Of a DNA stretch of 64,000 nt, positions 1-8,644 are shown piece after piece (the stretch's first letter is position 1; every line of letters starts with the position of its first letter). The notes beneath the pieces were generated by a model that ran no database searches, was not told the DNA's origin, and worked only from the letters and a program-made list of their open reading frames with translations. Source of the DNA: Microbacterium sp. XT11 (GTDB lineage: Bacteria > Actinomycetota > Actinomycetes > Actinomycetales > Microbacteriaceae); NCBI RefSeq assembly GCF_001513675.1, contig NZ_CP013859.1:683081-747080 (forward strand), in the 5' to 3' direction. A program made the translations under genes and the position numbers.

Positions 1-6
1 AGGGGT

Positions 7-849
7 TCACTGCTCGTCGTGGTTGGCGATGTGGGGGAACGCGCGCGCCACGAGGAGCTCGACGAGGTCGATGGCGTAGTAGCAGACGAGACCCAGCGCG
101 CTGACCACCACGAGTGCGGCGAACATCATCGGGGTGTCGAGTTGTGTGGAGGCGAACTGGATCAGGTATCCGAGCCCGTTCTGCGATCCCGCGAACTCGG
201 CGACGACTGCGCCGATCACGGCGAGCGTGATGGCGATGCGGATGCCGGCGAAGAGGTTCGGGAGGGACATCGGCAGCTGCACCTGGTACAGGATCTGGTT
301 GCGGGAGGAGCCGACCGACCGCATGAGCAGCAGGTGGTCCTCGTCGATGCGCTTGAGGCCCAGCACCATGTTGATCGTGATCGGGAAGAAGGCCATGACG
401 ACGATGAGCACGAGCTTGGGCACCATCGAGTACCCGAACCAGAGGATGAAGATGGGCGCGAGCGCGACCTTCGGGACGACCTGGAAGAGGACGATCAGCG
501 GATAGACGGCGCGCTCGACCCACTCGAAGCGGACGATCACGAGGGCGAGCACGATGCCGACCACCACGCTGATGAGGAAGCCCGCGATCACCTCGGCAGC
601 AGTGATCCAGGTGGCGGGGCCGAGGATTCCCCACCCTGTGACGAGCTCGGCCGCGATCTCCGTGGGCTTTGCGATGACGTAGCTGGAGACGCCGAACACG
701 ACGACGGCGGCCTCCCAGAGCACGAGGACGACCAGGAGGAGCAGCGCCGCGGGCCAGACCCGGCCGGCGGCCGCCGCGAACGCCTGGACGGCGGTGCGGG
801 CCGGGGGGGGGCTCGTGGAGGTCGTGGGGGACGACAGCGTGGTGGTCAT
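7..849 (-). CDS. ABC transporter permease (nitrate/sulfonate/taurine type)
   Basis: Inner-membrane permease of an SsuC/TauC/NrtB-type importer, 280 residues. A cytoplasmic Ser/Thr/Pro-rich leader (1-30) precedes about six hydrophobic segments. The cytoplasmic coupling loop lies around 162-200 (LMRSVGSSRNQ), followed by the family-typical EFAGSQNGLGYLI stretch at 218-231. The chosen ATG overlaps the stop of the upstream ATPase gene by 4 bp; a longer reading frame upstream is only a shadow of that ATPase. The substrate-binding protein is not in the window and may lie beyond the left edge. The substrate cannot be told from sequence; aromatic or aliphatic sulfonates, nitrate and pyrimidine precursors are all used by relatives. 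Confidence 0.88.
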   Translation of the reverse strand: MTTTLSSPTTSTSPPPARTAVQAFAAAAGRVWPAALLLLVVLVLWEAAVVVFGVSSYVIAKPTEIAAELVTGWGILGPATWITAAEVIAGFLISVVVGIVLALVIVRFEWVERAVYPLIVLFQVVPKVALAPIFILWFGYSMVPKLVLIVVMAFFPITINMVLGLKRIDEDHLLLMRSVGSSRNQILYQVQLPMSLPNLFAGIRIAITLAVIGAVVAEFAGSQNGLGYLIQFASTQLDTPMMFAALVVVSALGLVCYYAIDLVELLVARAFPHIANHDEQ

Positions 850-1634
850 GCGATCGCTTCCTTGATCTGCGCGGGGTGCAACTGCTCGCGGAGCCGCGCG
901 GTGTACTCGGCGAATCGTGGCGAGGAGAACGCCTCGTCGGTGCGGGGGCGGGGCAGCTCGACCTCGACCGTGTCGACGACCCGGCCGGGGTTCGCCGCCA
1001 TCATGTGCACCGTGGAGCTGAGGAAGACGGCCTCGGAGATCGAATGGGTGACGAAGAGGATCGTCTTGCCCGTGGCCGCCCAGATATCGGCGAGCGTCGT
1101 GTTCATGGTGTCGCGGGTGATCGCGTCGAGAGCTCCGAACGGCTCGTCCATGAGAAGGATCGTGGGGTCCATCGCGAGGGCCCGCGCGATGGAGACCCGC
1201 TGCGCCATCCCTCCCGAGAGCTCGTGCGGGAGACGGTCGGCGGCGTGCGAGAGCCCCACGAGTTCGAGCGCCTCGTCGGCTGCGCGGTAGGCCTCCTTGC
1301 GATCTCCCCGGGCGAGGTGACGCAGGTGGGCCGCATTCTCTCGAGCCGTCTTCCAGGGGAGCAGCGCCGCGCGCTGGAGCACGAGACCGATCTCCTTGTC
1401 GCGCACGGCGTCGGCTGCCGACTTCTCGCCGATCCGCACATCTCCCGCGGTAGGACGCAGGATGCCACCGAGGATCTTCAGCAGAGTGCTCTTGCCGCAT
1501 CCCGAGGGGCCGAGGAGTGTGACGAAGCTACCCGGATCGATCTCGATGTCCAGGCTCTGCAGCACCGTGTTGGACCGGCCACGACGTGTGAACGTCATCT
1601 CGATGCCGCGTGCCGTGATCCCCGAAGAACTCAC
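846..1634 (-). CDS. ABC transporter ATP-binding protein (SsuB/TauB/NrtD type)
   Basis: ATPase partner of the neighbouring permease, 262 residues. Walker A GPSGCGKST is at 42-50, the Q-loop in LVLQRAALLPWK, the signature LSGGMAQR at 139-146, Walker B ILLMDEP at 159-165 and the H-loop His at 197. The ALLPW sequence after the Q-loop is typical of the nitrate/sulfonate/taurine ATPase subfamily. It is translationally coupled to the permease by an ATGA overlap. It is the first gene of the pair; about 190 bp without a gene separate it from the glycosylase upstream and presumably hold the promoter. Confidence 0.9.
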   Translation of the reverse strand: MSSSGITARGIEMTFTRRGRSNTVLQSLDIEIDPGSFVTLLGPSGCGKSTLLKILGGILRPTAGDVRIGEKSAADAVRDKEIGLVLQRAALLPWKTARENAAHLRHLARGDRKEAYRAADEALELVGLSHAADRLPHELSGGMAQRVSIARALAMDPTILLMDEPFGALDAITRDTMNTTLADIWAATGKTILFVTHSISEAVFLSSTVHMMAANPGRVVDTVEVELPRPRTDEAFSSPRFAEYTARLREQLHPAQIKEAIA

Positions 1635-1824
1635 ATCGACTCCCTTTTCTCATCATATGAAGCGGGTCTATCGCATTGAGATGATTCTGTAGGGGATGCG
1701 CCAGCGGTTGCAAGCATTTTCTTGCGATGTAACAATCGATTTACACGATCGAAACGCAGGAGTGGAGACCGTGAGTTGAGCGAGCCCGCACAGCGCTCAT
1801 CAGCAGGCGTGAACCCCCGGTCGG

Positions 1825-2529
1825 TCACTCCCCGATGGGGGTCGCCTCAGCCTGCGCGGCCTGCGCCCCGCGACCCCAGCGGAACGGCGACACGGTCGGA
1901 TCACCCGCGATCCAGAACCTCCACGGGAACACATGCGTGCCGGCGACCCCGGCCACACCCACGCGCGGACCGCTGACGACATCCGCGACCGGAGGGTCGG
2001 CGAGCCACAGCTCGGCCGTCGCCCCGTGCCACTCCTCGCCCGTCACGGCGTCGATGCCGTCATGCAGCGGATGCCGCAGCCCCGCGGCCTGACCGAACCG
2101 ACCCGGCCCCTTCGCGAGGTCGCGCCGCGCGATCGGCGTGAGCGGCAGGGTCGCGCCGCGGCGGAGCGCAGCGGCATCCGCCCCTCCAACGACCTCGCCG
2201 GCTCTCAGGAGCACACCGCCTGCTGTGCCTTCCGGTCCGCACACGACGTTCACGCACGAATGGATGCCGTGGCTCAGATATACGTACAGGTGACCGGGCT
2301 CGCCCCACATGGTCGCGTTGCGCGCCGTGCGCCCCATACGAGCGTGCGACCCAGGATCCGGCAGGTCGCCGGTCCCCTGCCCGTGATAGGCCTCGACCTC
2401 GCTGATGCGCAGCCGTACCTCGTCCCCTCCGACGACCGTGCGCAGGTGCGCTCCGAGCAGCCGCGGGGCGACGTCGAGCGGCAACCCGGCGAGGTCGTCG
2501 CGGCGCGCCCGGCGCATGCTCGAGCCCAT
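1825..2529 (-). CDS. DNA-3-methyladenine glycosylase (AAG/MPG family)
   Basis: Base-excision repair glycosylase of the mammalian AAG/MPG fold, which removes alkylated purines, 234 residues. The catalytic segment SEVEAY places the activating glutamate at Glu44 (equivalent to Glu125 of human AAG). The family block RNATMWGEPGHLYVYLSHGI follows at about 70-89 and lines the base-binding pocket, and CVNVVCG comes after it. A conserved KGPGRFGQAAGL block lies around 140-151. The gene begins one base after the stop of the 698-residue membrane gene on the same strand, so the two are probably cotranscribed, although their functions look unrelated. A second Met at residue 5 is a possible start. Confidence 0.93.
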   Translation of the reverse strand: MGSSMRRARRDDLAGLPLDVAPRLLGAHLRTVVGGDEVRLRISEVEAYHGQGTGDLPDPGSHARMGRTARNATMWGEPGHLYVYLSHGIHSCVNVVCGPEGTAGGVLLRAGEVVGGADAAALRRGATLPLTPIARRDLAKGPGRFGQAAGLRHPLHDGIDAVTGEEWHGATAELWLADPPVADVVSGPRVGVAGVAGTHVFPWRFWIAGDPTVSPFRWGRGAQAAQAEATPIGE

Positions 2530-2530
2530 G

Positions 2531-4627
2531 TCAGAACTGGGGAGGCGTCTGGCACCACGACGCGTCGAAGCCGGTGAGGGCCACCATCTCGTCGCCGGTG
2601 CGCAGGTCGAACAGGTGAGTCTCGACGTTCTGCGGCAGCGGGAGCAGCATCTGGTCGTATGCGTTGGTGGCGAGGTCGGGGGCGATCACAACCGCGGCGT
2701 ACTGCCCGCTCGGTGATGCGCAGGCCTGCATGATCGAGTCGGCCGCTCCGACCTCCGCGAGGGAGGTCGCCGTGCCGTCGTCGGCCACGCGGATGACGGC
2801 CTGCCCGATGGGGAGACCGTTCTCGTCGCGCGCCGTGACGTGACGGAGGGTCCCACCGGGGAACGGCGTGATCGTGTTGGCCGTGCCGTAGTCGGGGTTC
2901 GACGCGGGCAGGGGCTGCTCCGAGCCGTCGGCGAGGTTCAGCTGCACCACCGAGCCGTCGACCTGCTCGACGATGGCCGTGTAGGTGCCGCGCGAGATGC
3001 CCTGGATGTTCGCCGCGAGCCCGAGCGATTGCACCCCGGCGTCGCTCGCGTGGTCGATCAGCGAGAGCGCACCGTCGAAGTCGATGAAGAGCGCCGCCGC
3101 GCTGTCGGGCACGAACTGCCAGGAGATGATGTTGGCCTCCTTGCCGCCGACCTCGGCGATCTGCGGCTCGTCGTCGCCCGACAGCGACTGCGTGACCAGC
3201 ACGCTCGCCCGCCCCTCGGTGTCGCTGAGGTCGCGATCGGAGTACGTGTAGCCGACGAGTCCGCCGCGCTCCGACACCTGGATGCCGCCGCTGATGTAGC
3301 CGACCCCGGGCAGCGGGAGCTCGCGGACGTTCTTGCCGTCGCGATCCATCACGAGGAGCTTCGAGACGTCCTTCTCCTCGATCGCGACGACCAGCTTGTC
3401 TGATGTCGCGCGGAAGTCGTCGATCTTGTCGGCCGCGTACACCGGCACGGCCTTCTCGCCGCTGAGGTCGGTGCGGAAGATGGTGTCGTCGCCTTCGGCG
3501 TCGCGCTTGAGCAGGAAGATGCTCGACGCCGGCGTGGTGAAGCTCTGCACGAGATCGGTCGACGGACCGCCGCCGGTGCCGGTGGCCCCGGCGACCGTGA
3601 CGGTGTACGTCGTGTCGTCGTCGAGCGGGACAGTGAAGCGGATGCCGACCCCTCTGCCCGACGCGTCGACCGTGAACGGCACGGCGGGTTCGACGGTGAC
3701 CTGCGAGTCGTCGATCGGCGCGAGAGCCTGGTTCGCGGTGAGGATGATGCGGCTCCCGCTGGACTCGATCGCGTGCTGTGGATCGACCTGCACCCGCGTG
3801 ATGCGGGGGCCCTGGGTGAGGCTCGCGAACCCGAGGCCGGCAGACACGAGCACCAGGATGCCGAGCACCGCAGTGAGCGCGATGCCGAAGCGCCGACCGG
3901 ATGCGCGCCCGACGGCGGAGGTTTCGGCGGTGTGGGGGTCTGCGGTGCCTGCGCCCCCGGCGGCCCGGGCGGTCGCGGGTGGGGCGGTCTCGGCGACGTC
4001 TGCGGCGGCAGCAGCTTCGGCGGCGGTGGCTTCGGTGGCCGTGGCAGCTTCCGCAGCGGCAGCAGCTTCCGCAGCGGCAGCAGTGTCGGCAGCGGCAGCT
4101 GCCTCGGCGGCGGCAGCAGCGGCGGCCTCACGGGCCGCGAGCTCCCGCTCTTCCGCCAGGTGCTGCTCGGCCAAGCGGCGCAGGCTCTCACGCTCAGCCG
4201 CGACGAGGGCGGCGTCGTGCTGCTCCGCAGCGGCCCGCTGCGCGGCTTCTTCTGCGGAGAGCTCCTGCGCGGCAGCGCTCTCGGGGATCCCCGATGGAAC
4301 AACCGGCGCGGCCTCGGCCTCAGTACGCTCGTCGTCCTCGACGGCACGAGCACGCTGTGCCTCCGCCGCCTCCCGCTCGGCTTCCTCGACGGCACGAGCA
4401 CGCTGCGCGTCCGCCGCCTCCCGCTCCGCCTCCGCCTGCTCCGCATCAGCTCGTGAACGCTCGACCTCGGCCGCGGCGCGCGTCCGTTCCGCAGCGGCAT
4501 CCGCGGCGGCTCGCTCAGCGGCGGCTCGCTCGGCCTCGGCACGCGCGGCGGCCTCTCGGGCAGCGCGCATCTCGGCCCGCGTGCGCGGCACCGCCGGCGC
4601 GTCGGGACGCTGATCGTCAGTACTCAT
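2531..4627 (-). CDS. Membrane-anchored protein with Ala/Glu coiled coil, Ig-like and propeller-like domains
   Basis: Unrecognised 698-residue protein. Residues 15-165 are an Arg/Ala/Glu-rich probable coiled coil with a 16-residue tandem repeat, and 165-215 are almost pure alanine. One transmembrane segment lies at about 247-269. Outside the membrane a bacterial Ig-like (SbsA-type) domain covers about 275-370, followed by repeated beta blades resembling a WD/PQQ propeller to about 690. The N-terminus is therefore predicted inside. The start is the ATG of MSTDDQRPDAP; it overlaps the end of the DUF1980 gene by 11 bp, so the gene belongs to the zur-permease-DUF1980 transcription unit. A role in envelope sensing or metal handling is only a guess from context. 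Confidence 0.75.
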   Translation of the reverse strand: MSTDDQRPDAPAVPRTRAEMRAAREAAARAEAERAAAERAAADAAAERTRAAAEVERSRADAEQAEAEREAADAQRARAVEEAEREAAEAQRARAVEDDERTEAEAAPVVPSGIPESAAAQELSAEEAAQRAAAEQHDAALVAAERESLRRLAEQHLAEERELAAREAAAAAAAEAAAAADTAAAAEAAAAAEAATATEATAAEAAAAADVAETAPPATARAAGGAGTADPHTAETSAVGRASGRRFGIALTAVLGILVLVSAGLGFASLTQGPRITRVQVDPQHAIESSGSRIILTANQALAPIDDSQVTVEPAVPFTVDASGRGVGIRFTVPLDDDTTYTVTVAGATGTGGGPSTDLVQSFTTPASSIFLLKRDAEGDDTIFRTDLSGEKAVPVYAADKIDDFRATSDKLVVAIEEKDVSKLLVMDRDGKNVRELPLPGVGYISGGIQVSERGGLVGYTYSDRDLSDTEGRASVLVTQSLSGDDEPQIAEVGGKEANIISWQFVPDSAAALFIDFDGALSLIDHASDAGVQSLGLAANIQGISRGTYTAIVEQVDGSVVQLNLADGSEQPLPASNPDYGTANTITPFPGGTLRHVTARDENGLPIGQAVIRVADDGTATSLAEVGAADSIMQACASPSGQYAAVVIAPDLATNAYDQMLLPLPQNVETHLFDLRTGDEMVALTGFDASWCQTPPQF
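4335..4430. repeat. 48-bp tandem repeat inside a coiled-coil gene
   Basis: Two head-to-tail copies (4335-4382 and 4383-4430) with only a few differences encode two 16-residue units of the type EREAA(D/E)AQRARAVE in the N-terminal coiled coil of the membrane protein. The period is a multiple of three, so changes in copy number keep the frame and only lengthen the coiled coil. Confidence 0.8.
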
Positions 4628-5375
4628 AGGGGTCCCCGGGCTCGGCGATGGCCTCGACTGCGGTCGGCACGATGTGCAGCGAGCCGTCGGCATCCGCCTT
4701 CACGGTTCCGGTCACCTGCACCCACTGGCCGGTCTTGTACTCGCCCGCGTCCATCGTCACCGGAACGTTCGCCGGCTGCGCGTCGATCACGCAGTGCGTG
4801 ATGACGAGCCGCGTGAGGTTCACGCCCTTGCCTTCCGCCGGAGTGATGAACCCGGTCAGGCTCACCGCGGTTCCGTCGTACGAGGCGGTGTTCGTGGCCG
4901 TCGCGAAGACGCTCGCCCAGTCGCCGACCTCGAACGTCGACGTGTCGGCGACACCCAGGGTCACGTCGTCGGCCCCGGCGAACAAGGCCGACGACTCCCC
5001 CGCTCGCGACATCGCGAGCTCCACAGACAGCGAGGCAGGGGGCAGCACGAGAGCGGCCACCACCACACCAGACGCGATCACGCCGCCCGACACGGTCGCC
5101 GCGGTCGACAACGGCCGGCGCGCCCCATGCTCGTGGTCGTGCCCATGGTCGTGACCTTCTTCGGCGCCGAGCGGCAGCGTGCACGACCAGATCGCTCCCG
5201 CCAGCGTCACGACGGCCGCGGCACAGGCGAACCACACCGACTCGGGGCTGATGTACAGCGTGAGTCGCCCGGTGACTCCGAGGCCGAGGGTCACGACCGC
5301 CACCACGGTGGCGAGACCGATGCCGAGCCACCGGGTGCCGAGGGCTCTGGCGCGGGAGGGAGCGTGCTCAGACAA
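4617..5375 (-). CDS. DUF1980 / TIGR03943-type membrane protein
   Basis: 252-residue protein of the YcgQ-like DUF1980 group, which is regularly paired with the COG0701 permease encoded immediately upstream. Hydrophobic segments lie at about 14-34 and 45-65. A histidine cluster (GHDHGHDHEHG) at about 74-84 is a likely metal-binding loop, and a further hydrophobic segment lies around 90-112. The conserved C-terminal domain spans about 140-250 and contains TRLVITHCVIDAQP, matching the family's cysteine-containing block. The gene overlaps the permease stop by 8 bp. The family's biochemical function is not established; with zur and a His-rich loop here, a role in metal homeostasis is likely. Confidence 0.85.
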   Translation of the reverse strand: MSEHAPSRARALGTRWLGIGLATVVAVVTLGLGVTGRLTLYISPESVWFACAAAVVTLAGAIWSCTLPLGAEEGHDHGHDHEHGARRPLSTAATVSGGVIASGVVVAALVLPPASLSVELAMSRAGESSALFAGADDVTLGVADTSTFEVGDWASVFATATNTASYDGTAVSLTGFITPAEGKGVNLTRLVITHCVIDAQPANVPVTMDAGEYKTGQWVQVTGTVKADADGSLHIVPTAVEAIAEPGDPYEY

Positions 5376-6411
5376 AGACGTTCACCCCGATCCCGATCGC
5401 GAAGGCCGCCAGCAGCACCACACCCACGATCACGGCGAGCACGCGCGTCATGAAGGTCGTGCGCATGAGGGCCAGCATCTTGACGTCGACGAGCGGTCCG
5501 ACGAGGAGGAAGGCGATGAGCGCGCCCGACGAGAACGTCGACGCGAACGACAGCGCCACGAACGCGTCGACGTTCGAGCAGATCGCGACGGTGATCGCGA
5601 GCGCCATCATCGCGACGATCGACAGCACGGGGTTGGATCCGATCGCGAGCAAGACGTCGCGCGGAATGAGCACCTGCACGGCCCCGGCGAGCGCCGACCC
5701 GATCACGAGCGCCGGCATCACGGCGCGCAGCTCGATGAGGAACTGCGTGAGGCTGCGGCGCACGGGCGTCCCCGGTTCATGGACGACCCGTTCGCACGTG
5801 TCGACGAACCTCTGCGTCAGCAGCGCGTCGGGCGACGGATGCCGGCTGAACAGCCACCCGATCAGGTTCGCGATGATGTAGCCGCCGACGAGACGGGCGA
5901 TGAGGATGCCGCCGTCGAACCCGAACGCCGCGTGCGTGGTGAGGATCACGATCGGGTTCACGATCGGCGCCGCGATGAGGAAGGTGAGGGCTTCGGCGGG
6001 CGCGAGCCCGCGCATCATGAGACCGCGGGCGAAGGGAACATTGCCGCACTCGCACACCGGGATCAGCATCCCGAGCAGCGACAGCACGGCACGACGAGCC
6101 CATGCGCGCTTCGGCAGCCACCGGTGGATCACGTCGGCGGGGAGCCACACCTGCACCACGATCGACAGCAGCACGCCGAGGATGACGAACGGCAGCGCCT
6201 CGATGAGAACGCTCAGCGACAGCGTGAGACCATCCTGCACGCGGTGCGGCAGCGACGCTTCGTACAACGACGGCACGAGCCGGTCGATCGCGAACAGCGC
6301 CGCCACGATCGCCGCGCCGATGACGACGCCGATCCACGGCGATCTCGGCGTCGACGGACGCTGCGCGTGCGGACGCGAGGGCGACGGCGTGCGGGCGGCG
6401 GTCGAGGTCAC
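5368..6411 (-). CDS. COG0701 (UPF0718) family permease
   Basis: Polytopic permease of the YcgR/UPF0718 group, 347 residues, with two homologous membrane halves. The first half carries PVCECGNVPFARGL and APIVNPIV, the second AICSNVDAFVALSF and GPLVDVKML, which are the paired Cys-containing signatures of this family. The GTG start (VTSTAART) overlaps the stop of zur by 4 bp (GTGA), so expression is coupled to that regulator. It is followed by its usual partner, a DUF1980 protein. The transported species is unknown; some COG0701 members have been linked to organo-arsenical or metal export, but the local context suggests zinc or another divalent metal. Confidence 0.87.
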   Translation of the reverse strand: MTSTAARTPSPSRPHAQRPSTPRSPWIGVVIGAAIVAALFAIDRLVPSLYEASLPHRVQDGLTLSLSVLIEALPFVILGVLLSIVVQVWLPADVIHRWLPKRAWARRAVLSLLGMLIPVCECGNVPFARGLMMRGLAPAEALTFLIAAPIVNPIVILTTHAAFGFDGGILIARLVGGYIIANLIGWLFSRHPSPDALLTQRFVDTCERVVHEPGTPVRRSLTQFLIELRAVMPALVIGSALAGAVQVLIPRDVLLAIGSNPVLSIVAMMALAITVAICSNVDAFVALSFASTFSSGALIAFLLVGPLVDVKMLALMRTTFMTRVLAVIVGVVLLAAFAIGIGVNVFV

Positions 6412-6821
6412 GCGCCCGCTGCCTCGGCGTCGCGCTTGTTGGTGCACGGGGCGCAGAGCCCGAAGATGTCGACGACGTGCGCGGCATCCGTGAACCCGTG
6501 CAGCGCCGCCGTGCGGTGCGCCCACTGCTCGACGTCTTTCGCCTCGATCTCGACGGTGAGCCCGCACGAGCGGCAGATCAGGTGGTGATGGTGCCCCTGG
6601 GTCGTGCAGGCACGGTAGAGCGCCTCTCCGTCAGGGCTCTGCAGCGAGTCGGCGTCGCCGGATGCCGCGAGCCCGGCGAGCGCGCGATAGACCGTCGCCA
6701 GCCCGATGCCGGTGTTGTCGTCGCGGAGGGTCGCATGAAGGCTCTGCGCGCTGACGAAGCCGCGCGCGTCGGCGAGCGCTTCGCGCACGCGCTCACGCTG
6801 CCAGGTGTTCCGCTGAGCCAT
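6408..6821 (-). CDS. zur: Fur-family metalloregulator, probably Zur
   Basis: 137-residue Fur-family repressor with a winged-helix domain at 1-80 (SAQSLHATLRDDNTGIGLATVYRAL) and a dimerisation/metal domain behind it. The metal-binding segment HHHHLICRSCG is at about 76-86, and a second CxxC (CAPC) lies near the C-terminus; together they form the structural zinc site. Position beside znuABC and in front of a His-rich DUF1980 protein argues for zinc sensing. It is the first gene of a four-gene run (zur, permease, DUF1980, propeller-like protein) linked by overlaps. A perfect hairpin sits between znuB and this start. Confidence 0.9.
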   Translation of the reverse strand: MAQRNTWQRERVREALADARGFVSAQSLHATLRDDNTGIGLATVYRALAGLAASGDADSLQSPDGEALYRACTTQGHHHHLICRSCGLTVEIEAKDVEQWAHRTAALHGFTDAAHVVDIFGLCAPCTNKRDAEAAGA

Positions 6822-6832
6822 AGTCCGATTCT

Positions 6833-6856
6833 AGGCCGCGGGGTTGTCCGCGGCCT
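6833..6856 (-). terminator. Hairpin between znuB and zur
   Basis: Nine-base perfect arms AGGCCGCGG/CCGCGGCCT enclose a 6-base loop, 12 bases before the zur start codon on the minus strand. There is no T-run. It may attenuate or end the znuABC transcript before zur or act in the zur leader; the remaining znuB-zur spacer shows nothing else clear. Confidence 0.5.
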
Positions 6857-6953
6857 GAGAGCGAGAACGTTGTATTCCGGGTGTGCGGCACGCGACGGCG
6901 AGCGCGCCCGCGCACGCTGCCGAGCACGCCCGCGCGTGCGGCCGTGCGCGCGA

Positions 6954-7796
6954 TCAGACCCTCCGCACGCGCGACCGCACGGACTGCACGATCCAGCATC
7001 CGCCGTAGATGAGGAACGACAGGGTGGTGATGTACGGGCTCACGGGGAGTGTGCCGGCGAGCGCGAGGAGGATGCCGCCGACAGCGGCGACGAACCCGAA
7101 CAGGGCGGCGAGCAGAGGCACGGCCACCGGCCCCGCCGCGACCCGCATTGCGGCGGCCGCCGGCGTCACGAGCAGCGCCATCACGAGCAGCGCGCCGATG
7201 ATGTGCACGCTCACGGCGACGATGAGCCCCAGCAGCACCATGAACACGAGGCTCACCGCCCGCGTCGGAACTCCTCGCGCCGCGGCCGCCTCGGGGTCGA
7301 GCGAGTCGAAGCGCAGCGGGTTCCACATCACCAGCAGCCCGACCAGCACGACGAGGCTGATGGCGATGAGCCAGCCGAGGTCGGGGCTCGACACCGACAC
7401 GATCTGGCCCGTGAGCAGGCTGAAGCGGTTGGCGCTGCGCCCGTCGTACAGCGAGAGGAACAGGATGCCGAGGCCGAGGCCGAACGGCATCAGCACGCCG
7501 ACGATGGAGTTGCGGTCGCGCGCCTTCGCGCCGAGCAGCCCGATGAGGATCGCCGCGACGAGCGCGCCCCCGAGGGAGCCGGCCACGACGCTCCCGCCGA
7601 AGAGCAGCGCGGCGGCCGCCCCCGCGAACGAGAGCTCGCTCACGCCGTGCACGGCGAACGCGAGGTCGCGCTGCATCACGAAGACGCCGATCAGCCCGCC
7701 CACGAGCCCGAGCACGGCACCGGCGACGATCGAGTTCGCCAGGAGGGCGACGAGCTCGCCGTAGTCCTGGAAGGAGAAGATGTCGCCCCAGTTCAC
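6954..7796 (-). CDS. znuB: Zinc ABC transporter permease ZnuB
   Basis: 280-residue ABC-3 family permease with seven to nine hydrophobic segments, including GLVGGLIGVFVMQRDLAFAV near the N-terminus and VSVHIIGALLVMALLVTPAAAA around 205-225. The GTG start (VNWGDIFSF) overlaps the ATPase stop by 4 bp; the longer upstream frame is a shadow of znuC. It forms the membrane channel for Zn(II) delivered by ZnuA. The operon order is znuA-znuC-znuB, all with 4-bp overlaps. Confidence 0.92.
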   Translation of the reverse strand: MNWGDIFSFQDYGELVALLANSIVAGAVLGLVGGLIGVFVMQRDLAFAVHGVSELSFAGAAAALLFGGSVVAGSLGGALVAAILIGLLGAKARDRNSIVGVLMPFGLGLGILFLSLYDGRSANRFSLLTGQIVSVSSPDLGWLIAISLVVLVGLLVMWNPLRFDSLDPEAAAARGVPTRAVSLVFMVLLGLIVAVSVHIIGALLVMALLVTPAAAAMRVAAGPVAVPLLAALFGFVAAVGGILLALAGTLPVSPYITTLSFLIYGGCWIVQSVRSRVRRV

Positions 7797-8644
7797 GCGG
7801 CACCTCCGTGGTCGTGGTCGTCGTCGTGCGGATGGTGCGGCTCGGCATCCGGCACCCCGACGACGACCAGCCGATCGCCGGCGCGCAGCACGAACACCGG
7901 AGTGCCGTACAGCTCGGTGAGCACGCGTGTCTGCAGCACCTCGTCCGGCGTGCCGAGCAGGAACCGCCCGCCCGCGATGTAGAGGATGCGATCGACCTTG
8001 CCGAGGATCGGGTTCACGTCGTGCGTGACGAACAGCACGGCGGCTCCCCGTTCCCGGCGCTGCCTGTCGATGATGTCGGTCACGGCGACCTGGTTGGCGA
8101 GGTCGAGGGCCGAGAGCGGCTCGTCGCACAGCAGCAGCGACGGCTGGTCGGCGAGCGCCTGCCCCACGCGCAACCGCTGCTGCTCGCCGCCGGAGAGCAG
8201 TCCCACCCGCTGATCCGCGTAGTGCGACGCCCCCACCGACTCGAGCAGCCGGTCGACCCTCGCCCGGTCACCGCGGCGCGGGATCGGCAGGCCGAAGCGG
8301 CTCCCCTGCACTCCCAGGGCTACCAGGTCGCGCGCTCGCATGCTCGTGTCGGGGGCGATCGCCCGCTGCTGGGGCACGTACCCGATACGCGGGTTGCCCC
8401 GGCGCACCGGCTCCCCCGCGACCCTGATCGTGCCGGCGGAGAGCGGCTGCAGGCCCAGGATGCTGCGCAGCAGCGTGGTCTTGCCGGATCCGGACGGCCC
8501 GAGGACCGCGATGAACTCGCCGGGGTCGACGGTCAGGTCGAGTCCCGACCACAGCTCGCGGTCACCGCGCCGCAGGGCGGCTCCGGAGATCTCCAGCACC
8601 GGGCCCGTCGCCGCCGTGTCGGCTGCGCGGACGCCGCCGCTCAC
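7793..8644 (-). CDS. znuC: Zinc ABC transporter ATP-binding protein ZnuC
   Basis: 283-residue ATPase with Walker A GPSGSGKTT at about 50-58, signature LSGGEQQRLRV at about 150-160, Walker B LLLCDEP and the H-loop in LFVTHDVNP. The C-terminus carries a histidine/aspartate tail (HHPHDDDHDHGG) that fits a zinc-handling system and may bind or buffer zinc. The start is GTG and overlaps znuA by 4 bp. The family also includes manganese transporters; the Zur box upstream and the adjacent Zur-like gene favour zinc. Confidence 0.92.
   Translation of the reverse strand: MSGGVRAADTAATGPVLEISGAALRRGDRELWSGLDLTVDPGEFIAVLGPSGSGKTTLLRSILGLQPLSAGTIRVAGEPVRRGNPRIGYVPQQRAIAPDTSMRARDLVALGVQGSRFGLPIPRRGDRARVDRLLESVGASHYADQRVGLLSGGEQQRLRVGQALADQPSLLLCDEPLSALDLANQVAVTDIIDRQRRERGAAVLFVTHDVNPILGKVDRILYIAGGRFLLGTPDEVLQTRVLTELYGTPVFVLRAGDRLVVVGVPDAEPHHPHDDDHDHGGAA

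Noticed and set aside
19..1290. Long plus-strand frame opposite the permease and ATPase genes
   Set aside because: It is an Asp/Glu/His-rich shadow of the antisense strand, typical of GC-rich DNA, with no domain and no ribosome-binding site.
1710..1744. GCAAG-N6-CTTGC and GTAAC...TTTAC dyads upstream of the left ABC genes
   Set aside because: The arms are only four to five bases and imperfect; not enough to call an operator.
3333..4613. Plus-strand Ala/Ser-rich frame across the coiled-coil gene
   Set aside because: It is the antisense of the Ala/Glu repeats; the membrane, Ig-like and propeller-like domains are on the minus strand.
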